Assembly (NCBI GenBank): GCA_041164265.1
Contig: JBEAPR010000045.1
Span: 7,133-71,132 of the forward strand
Direction: 5' to 3'
Length of the DNA stretch: 64,000 bases
From: CALAZP01 sp041164265
GTDB taxonomy: Bacteria; Bacteroidota; Bacteroidia; Chitinophagales; Saprospiraceae
Program-made: the position numbers and the translations under genes
Shown: positions 59,387 through 64,000 of the stretch, in pieces
How positions within the stretch are numbered: the first letter of the stretch is position 1
Layout: each line of letters begins with the position of its first letter
Notes under the pieces: model-generated
What the model was told of the DNA's origin: nothing
The model's input: the letters and a program-made list of their open reading frames with translations, nothing else
Database searches by the model: none

Positions 59387-61408
59387 ATGCAGTTTTTATA
59401 TCCTTCATTTCTATGGGCGTTAACCTTACTAGCCCTTCCTATTATTATTCACTTATTCCATTTTAAGCGGTTTAAAAAAATTTATTTTTCCAACGTAGCT
59501 TTTTTGCAATCGCTTAAGGAAGAAACGGCAGCACGCTCTAAAATAAAACAGTGGCTTATTTTATTTTTTCGCTTACTGGCATTGACAACGCTGGTATTCG
59601 CTTTTGCTCAACCTTTTATTCCTTTAGGGGAAAAAGTCAGTCAAGGTCGAAATGCGGTGAGCATCTATTTAGATAATTCTTTCAGTATGGATGCCAATAC
59701 CACCTCTTTGAGTTTGTTGGAAGTGGGCAAACAAAAAGCGAGGGAAGTGATGGAGGCATTTGATGAGAATGACCGGTACCAAATTATCACTAATGATTTG
59801 GAGGGTCGGCATAGTAGATTAGTAGACCGAACTACTGCTGACCTATGGATAGATGAAATTCAACCTACAGCGGTAGTTTCTGGTTTGGATCGAATTATCT
59901 CTAGGCAATTGGAGACTTTACAATCAGAACCAGGTAATAACGAACAGCTTTTTTTAATATCCGATTTTCAAGAAAGTACGATACAAATTGTTCCACCGGT
60001 AGACTCTAATTTGAAATTTTCGTTAGTCAAACTTTTCCCAGAAGCGATCAATAATGTAGCTATAGATTCCGTTTGGACGGATGCCCCAAGAGTAATTGAA
60101 GGGCAAGGGGTAAACTTTTATATTAAGGTACATAATTATGGCATCGAACCTGTATCAAGTGTTCGGGTAGCTTTTACCGAAGGTGCTACTGAAAAACCTA
60201 TAAGTACTGTTAGTTTGCCGCCCCAGGAATCAAAAATTCTGGAGTTTACTTACCAGGCGAATACACCGGGTTGGCAAACAGGTTATTTTTCTATTACGGA
60301 TTACCCCATACAATTTGACGATACCTATTATATAGCATTCGAAGTGGTATCCTCCTTAAATGTAATGGGAATTGGGAGCGATCGCGAGGATAATCAAATT
60401 GAAGATATCATTCAGCGAATGGATCGATTTAGTTCCACTTTTATGCTAGAAAATAATCTAGAAGTAGCTCGAATTGCAGATCAACAATTAGTGATCTTAG
60501 AGGATATCAAAAATATTTCATCAGGACTGCTTTATGAATTGGGGTTGTACTTAGAAAAAGGGGGAAAGGTATTATTATTTCCCAGTCCTGATTTCACCTC
60601 TGAAGATTGGAATCGGTGGTCTGGTTGGGTCAATGGATGGGAAGGGACCTCCGATTGGGAGGAGCAACCTCGAGAGATGTTCCGTTTGAATTTTGAATCT
60701 TATTTATTTACAGGTGTTTTCAATAATGAGGCGGCTGATCTTCAGCTTCCATCGACTCAAGGAAATTTCAAATTACTACATAGTTTGGGCGAAAATTTGA
60801 TTACCTACAGAGATGGGGATCCAGCGTTAGTGGGTTTTGAGGTAGGCTTAGGAAAGTTGTATGTTTCTGCCGCGCCACTTTCTAGTAAGTGGTCTAATCT
60901 TGGACAGGTTTCCGAAATTTTGGTTCCCATGCTTTACAAAATGGCGGTTGAACAATCCAATAGCAGACCTTTGGCAATGACTATTGGCAGCGGTGCCTTA
61001 CTGACGGAGAATCATAGACCAGAAGGTGGTCCGTTGTATCAAATTATTGGTTCCGAAATGTCTTTTATACCGGGTCAGCGGATTTTAAATGGGAAGGTGA
61101 TCATGGAGCTAAATAATATTAAGCTAAAGGCGGGGATATATGGGTTATCCCAAGATGAAACGAGCTTACCTATTCAATATGCATTTAATTTTGATAGGAA
61201 GGAATCTGATTTATCTGCATTAGAGGGGGAGGAATTGAAGCAGCGATTTCCTCAAGCTCATATTATCCAGGGCCTGACGAATGCTCCTATTAGCAATTTG
61301 GTGGCTGATAGAGCAATGGGAGTTCCCCTTTGGAAATGGTTTTTAATTGCTGCGGTTTTTTTCTTGTTGGGTGAAATATTGATAATTCGATTATTCCGGT
61401 CCATTTAA
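59387..61408 (+). CDS. BatA-like membrane protein with VWA-type domain
   Basis: 673 residues. The N-terminal two-helix BatA domain is typical: LYPSFLWALTLLALPIIIHL, then RFKKIYFSNVAFLQSL and a second helix ending AFAQPFIP. A von Willebrand A-like region follows (about 85-215, with AVSIYLDNSFSMDAN, a DxSxS-like metal site). The rest (about 220-640) is beta-rich and periplasmic, and the protein ends with a helix (WKWFLIAAVFFLLGEILIIR). Bat proteins work with MoxR ATPases; none is adjacent here. First gene of a five-gene row. Confidence 0.85.
   Translation: MQFLYPSFLWALTLLALPIIIHLFHFKRFKKIYFSNVAFLQSLKEETAARSKIKQWLILFFRLLALTTLVFAFAQPFIPLGEKVSQGRNAVSIYLDNSFSMDANTTSLSLLEVGKQKAREVMEAFDENDRYQIITNDLEGRHSRLVDRTTADLWIDEIQPTAVVSGLDRIISRQLETLQSEPGNNEQLFLISDFQESTIQIVPPVDSNLKFSLVKLFPEAINNVAIDSVWTDAPRVIEGQGVNFYIKVHNYGIEPVSSVRVAFTEGATEKPISTVSLPPQESKILEFTYQANTPGWQTGYFSITDYPIQFDDTYYIAFEVVSSLNVMGIGSDREDNQIEDIIQRMDRFSSTFMLENNLEVARIADQQLVILEDIKNISSGLLYELGLYLEKGGKVLLFPSPDFTSEDWNRWSGWVNGWEGTSDWEEQPREMFRLNFESYLFTGVFNNEAADLQLPSTQGNFKLLHSLGENLITYRDGDPALVGFEVGLGKLYVSAAPLSSKWSNLGQVSEILVPMLYKMAVEQSNSRPLAMTIGSGALLTENHRPEGGPLYQIIGSEMSFIPGQRILNGKVIMELNNIKLKAGIYGLSQDETSLPIQYAFNFDRKESDLSALEGEELKQRFPQAHIIQGLTNAPISNLVADRAMGVPLWKWFLIAAVFFLLGEILIIRLFRSI
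60172..60184 (+). repeat. NCCGAAGGN' hairpin repeat, copy 9 (A:T type)
   Basis: TTTTACCGAAGGT on the sense strand of the BatA-like gene, encoding F-T-E-G. Confidence 0.6.
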
Positions 61409-61420
61409 TATATTTGTAGC

Positions 61421-62689
61421 ATGCAGATTTTCTTACAAAACAGTACGATTTGGGGAGATGAAGGGGCCGAGAAGACGAATACCAATCTATATATAAAGGA
61501 CGGGGTAATCACTGCAATAGGGCAGGGTCTTGATGTGCCTGAGGGGGTTAAAGTACTTAAGGGTTTGGTAGTTTGTCCAGGCTGGTTGGATTTAGGTGTT
61601 CAAGTTGGAGAGCCCGGTTGGGAAGTGATAGAAGATTTGAAGTCTGTGGCTATGGCTGCTGCTCATGGTGGTTTTACCTGCATTGCCGCACAGCCTAACA
61701 CTTCCCCTGTTAGGCAAGGAAAATCCGAAATTTTATTTTTGACTCAGAATGCGCCCGTAGGACCAGTACAGATGATTCCTTTAGGGGCTGTTTCTGAAGG
61801 ATGTGCGGGAAGGGATTTGACCGAAATGATGGACATGCATCAATGTGGGGCACTTGGGTTTACCGACGGCCTTCATCCCATTGCAGATGCCGGACTAATG
61901 ATGCGAGCCCTGCAATACATCAAGTCTTTTGATGGGTTGATTCTGAATTATCCTTTAGATAATTCAATTGGTCGTGATGGTTTGATTCACGAAGGTATCA
62001 TCAGTACTTCTTTAGGGCTAAAGGGAATTCCTTCGCTATCTGAAGAAATGATGGTACATCGAGACATAGAATTAGTTAAATACACCAATTCCCGCTTACA
62101 TATCAATGGGGTTTCCTCAGCAGGTTCCGTAGATTTGATACGTAAAGCCAAGGCTGAAGGAGTGAGAATTACTGCCAGTGTACCGGTTTTAAATTTAGTA
62201 TTTACGGTGGATCAAATGACCGAATTTGACTCCACATATAAAGTATTGCCGCCCCTTCGGGAAAAGCGGGATCAGATGGCCCTTTGGGAAGGACTTAAGG
62301 ATGGAACCATTGATGGAATTATTTCCAATCATGTTCCTGTTGAACAGGAAAAAAAGAAATTGGAATTTCCTTATGCCGCATTTGGTGCCAGTACTATAGA
62401 GTCTGTTTATCCGCTGCTTCAATCCTTAGCTCCGGTGCCTATAACTCCTCAAGAATGGGTAAAGTGGCTGAGTGCTGGTCCTAGAAAAGTCCTCCATCTT
62501 CCTTCGATTAATATTTCGGTGGGTGAGCAGGCCAATTTAACCCTATTGGACCCGACTGAAAGTACATGGAGATTGCCAGAGGATTTCTTTTCAAAATCTA
62601 AAAATATCCCTGAACTAAATAGGTCCCTGCAAGGAAATGTAGTTGGGGTTATCCACCAAAATCAAATTCAAATATTTAACCAACTTTAA
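61421..62689 (+). CDS. Dihydroorotase-like protein lacking metal ligands (pseudo-dihydroorotase)
   Basis: 422 residues, dihydroorotase/amidohydrolase fold. The metal-binding PGFIDxHVHLREPG of active enzymes is PGWLDLGVQVGEPG here, so both histidines (positions 59 and 61) and the substrate arginine (63) are replaced. Near the C-terminus the usual ATDHAPH is SNHVPV, losing the catalytic aspartate. Such proteins may act as non-catalytic partners, as the PyrC-like subunits of some aspartate transcarbamoylases do. pyrB is not adjacent. Annotation tools would label it PyrC; I expect no activity. Confidence 0.85.
   Translation: MQIFLQNSTIWGDEGAEKTNTNLYIKDGVITAIGQGLDVPEGVKVLKGLVVCPGWLDLGVQVGEPGWEVIEDLKSVAMAAAHGGFTCIAAQPNTSPVRQGKSEILFLTQNAPVGPVQMIPLGAVSEGCAGRDLTEMMDMHQCGALGFTDGLHPIADAGLMMRALQYIKSFDGLILNYPLDNSIGRDGLIHEGIISTSLGLKGIPSLSEEMMVHRDIELVKYTNSRLHINGVSSAGSVDLIRKAKAEGVRITASVPVLNLVFTVDQMTEFDSTYKVLPPLREKRDQMALWEGLKDGTIDGIISNHVPVEQEKKKLEFPYAAFGASTIESVYPLLQSLAPVPITPQEWVKWLSAGPRKVLHLPSINISVGEQANLTLLDPTESTWRLPEDFFSKSKNIPELNRSLQGNVVGVIHQNQIQIFNQL
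62253..62265 (-). repeat. NCCGAAGGN' hairpin repeat, copy 10 (C:G type)
   Basis: On the minus strand reads TTTTCCCGAAGGG. Antisense to the dihydroorotase-like gene, where it encodes part of P-L-R-E-K. Confidence 0.55.
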
Positions 62690-62699
62690 TAAATTTATT

Positions 62700-63239
62700 A
62701 TGAATCCTTCAAGAACTCATGCACTAACCTACGGCTTGTACGGTGCTTTAGTCTTAATCGTTATTGGTTTAATTGGTCAGCTAACTGGATTGGTAGATCC
62801 CTCACAGCCCAACGGAGGGGGAGGCTCTATGGTAATTAATGTCTTGAATGCTTTGGTAACTGCTGGAGCCTTGGTATTGGCCGTTAAAAAACATCGCGAT
62901 GAAGATTTAGATGGTTATATCGCTTTTGGAAAAGCTTTTGGTTTGGGTATGCTAACAGTGGTGGTCATCGCTATAATATCGGGTATATGGACGTTTGTTT
63001 ATATTTCGTTTATTGATCCAGAGATGATAGATATAATGAAAGAGGCTGCTCGGGCTCAAATGGAAAATCAAGGAATGGAAGGGGAACAATTAGAACAAGC
63101 CATGGCTATGAATGGAAAATTTATGAACCCAGGCATGATTTCTGTATTTGCCATTTTAGGTTCTATGTTTTTTGGATTAATCATTTCTTTGGTAGTAGCA
63201 GCGGTTATGAAAAAACAACCTTCTCAAGGAATCGCATAA
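62700..63239 (+). CDS. DUF4199-type membrane protein
   Basis: 179 residues from ATG 62700; the longer frame from 62643 overlaps the previous gene and starts with a non-membrane stretch, so 62700 is preferred. Four transmembrane helices: ALTYGLYGALVLIVIGLIG, NVLNALVTAGALVLAVKK, LGMLTVVVIAIISGIWTFVY and ISVFAILGSMFFGLIISLVV, with HRDEDLDGYIAFGKAFGLG between the second and third, the DUF4199 hallmark. Role unknown. Ten bases after the dihydroorotase-like gene. Confidence 0.85.
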   Translation: MNPSRTHALTYGLYGALVLIVIGLIGQLTGLVDPSQPNGGGGSMVINVLNALVTAGALVLAVKKHRDEDLDGYIAFGKAFGLGMLTVVVIAIISGIWTFVYISFIDPEMIDIMKEAARAQMENQGMEGEQLEQAMAMNGKFMNPGMISVFAILGSMFFGLIISLVVAAVMKKQPSQGIA

Positions 63240-63250
63240 TTTGAAATTAT

Positions 63251-63754
63251 ATGCAAGATTGGGCAAAGTATGGAGGAATTACAGGAGTGCTAATCTCCTT
63301 AATTTGGGTGACTACTGCTTTAGTTGCCCCTTACTTTTTGTTTAATGCGTGGATGGGTTGGGTGCCGGTGTTAATATCCGGTGTAGGTATCGTTATTTAC
63401 GATCAAAGTTTGGTTCATCGGCAAGGGATAGTGGAATTTAAAACCATTACTAGTTTGGGATTTAAATTTTATTTTGCCGCTATGGGCATTTATTATTTTG
63501 TTGATTTTTTAATGTACCAAGGTTGGATGGAACAACTGGGACAAATAAGATTAGATGTTTCCTTACAAAGAATTGATGCAAATGAGGCTTTATTAGGAAA
63601 GGAGAATACGAGTGTGATGAAACAAGAATTATTGGAAGGAGGTACCGCTTACACCTTTAAAGCTTTCTTATTTAATTTTGCGAGGAGTTTAATAGGAGGT
63701 TTTTTATTGGCGGCTATTGCTGGCCAAATATTTACTAGAAATGCTAAAGTTTAA
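63251..63754 (+). CDS. Second DUF4199-like membrane protein
   Basis: 167 residues. Four hydrophobic segments and a spacing like DUF4199: YGGITGVLISLIWVTTALVA, WMGWVPVLISGVGIVIYD, GFKFYFAAMGIYYFVDFLM and a final FARSLIGGFLLAAIAGQIF. Sequence is more divergent than its neighbour, so the family assignment is tentative; likely a diverged duplicate. Lies 11 bases after the first copy and two before the glycosyltransferase gene. Confidence 0.7.
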   Translation: MQDWAKYGGITGVLISLIWVTTALVAPYFLFNAWMGWVPVLISGVGIVIYDQSLVHRQGIVEFKTITSLGFKFYFAAMGIYYFVDFLMYQGWMEQLGQIRLDVSLQRIDANEALLGKENTSVMKQELLEGGTAYTFKAFLFNFARSLIGGFLLAAIAGQIFTRNAKV

Positions 63755-63756
63755 TT

Positions 63757-64000
63757 ATGGATTTATCCGTTGTCATACCATTATTTAACGAAGAGGAATC
63801 CTTGGCTGAGTTGGTGCATTGGATTAATAGGGTGGTAGAGGAAAATAAAATTAAGGCGGAAATCATTCTTATTGACGACGGGTCATCGGATGCTTCATGG
63901 GAAATTGTAGAAGAGCTCAGTCAAACTTTTCCTCATTTGGTGGGCATCAAATTTCGGAGAAATTATGGGAAATCTGCTGCACTGAATGTGGGATTCAAAC
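63757..64000 (+). CDS. Family 2 glycosyltransferase, N-terminal part
   Basis: The gene runs off the window after 81 codons. Begins MDLSVVIPLFNEEESLAELV, followed by AEIILIDDGSSDASWEIVEE (the nucleotide-sugar-binding DDGSxD motif) and FRRNYGKSAALNVGF. This matches dolichyl-phosphate-mannose-synthase-like enzymes that load a sugar onto a polyprenyl phosphate. It follows the DUF4199 pair directly, and such genes co-occur in Bacteroidota as I recall. Confidence 0.9.
   Translation, partial: MDLSVVIPLFNEEESLAELVHWINRVVEENKIKAEIILIDDGSSDASWEIVEELSQTFPHLVGIKFRRNYGKSAALNVGFK

Noticed and set aside
1..64000. CRISPR arrays, insertion sequences, phage genes, toxin-antitoxin or restriction systems
   Set aside because: None seen; repeats are too short, and every long frame is assigned to a chromosomal family or to a single unknown protein.

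Overview
The window comes from a Bacteroidota chromosome. The evidence is an S10-spc-alpha ribosomal operon whose genes start without Shine-Dalgarno sequences, several promoters with a TAnnTTTG -7 box, type IX secretion (T9SS) genes (porU, porV, a PorP/SprF protein, gldJ), a secreted protease with a T9SS sorting tail, a DUF4295 gene next to rpmG/rpmB, and a tmRNA tag ending YALAA. The carotenoid genes (CrtZ, CruF-like, CrtD-like) suggest a saproxanthin/myxol-type pigment, as in Saprospiria and some Flavobacteriia. I cannot place the genus from sequence alone. The DNA is AT-rich and looks like core chromosome: I see no insertion sequence, prophage, integrase, CRISPR array or obvious island.

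Layout. Bases 1-14508 are the ribosomal superoperon from the end of rplC to rplQ, including secY, map, infA and rpoA. An internal terminator-like hairpin follows secY, a promoter precedes infA, and a three-hairpin intergenic element lies between rpoA and rplQ. Bases 14590-18275 hold carA, eno, an FtsB-like division gene and sucD. Bases 18473-21056 (minus strand) are the carotenoid genes, followed by a 1181-residue NtrY-like sensor kinase. RNase P RNA is at 24712-25104. Bases 25107-28979 (minus) are an iron operon: DtxR regulator, membrane-anchored DtxR-FeoA fusion, FeoB GTPase and FeoB permease as separate proteins, with a DtxR-type palindrome upstream. Bases 29117-36987 are the T9SS region. 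murF, a degenerate arginase-fold protein, an OmpA-family porin, ribA and ftsY follow.

Bases 42520-43326 (minus) are tRNA-Arg, rpmB, rpmG and the DUF4295 gene behind a well-formed promoter. Then come a subtilisin-like T9SS substrate, a TlpA-like lipoprotein, a TetR-sulfotransferase-aminotransferase operon, an unknown 330-residue protein, a BASS transporter, an oxidoreductase, a PhoD-like lipoprotein, purC, a saccharopine dehydrogenase-like gene, tmRNA, a PHP phosphoesterase, a TPR protein, free-Met-sulfoxide reductase, queE, a BatA-like protein, a dihydroorotase-like protein without its metal ligands, two DUF4199-type membrane proteins and the start of a family 2 glycosyltransferase.

The two observations I rate highest are not genes. 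First, a family of ten very short hairpin repeats, TTTT-N-CCGAAGG-N', is scattered over 22-62 kb on both strands; in every copy N and N' can pair (A:T, G:C and C:G versions). Second, in the rpoA-rplQ spacer two hairpin loops are complementary to each other over six bases, a possible kissing-loop RNA.
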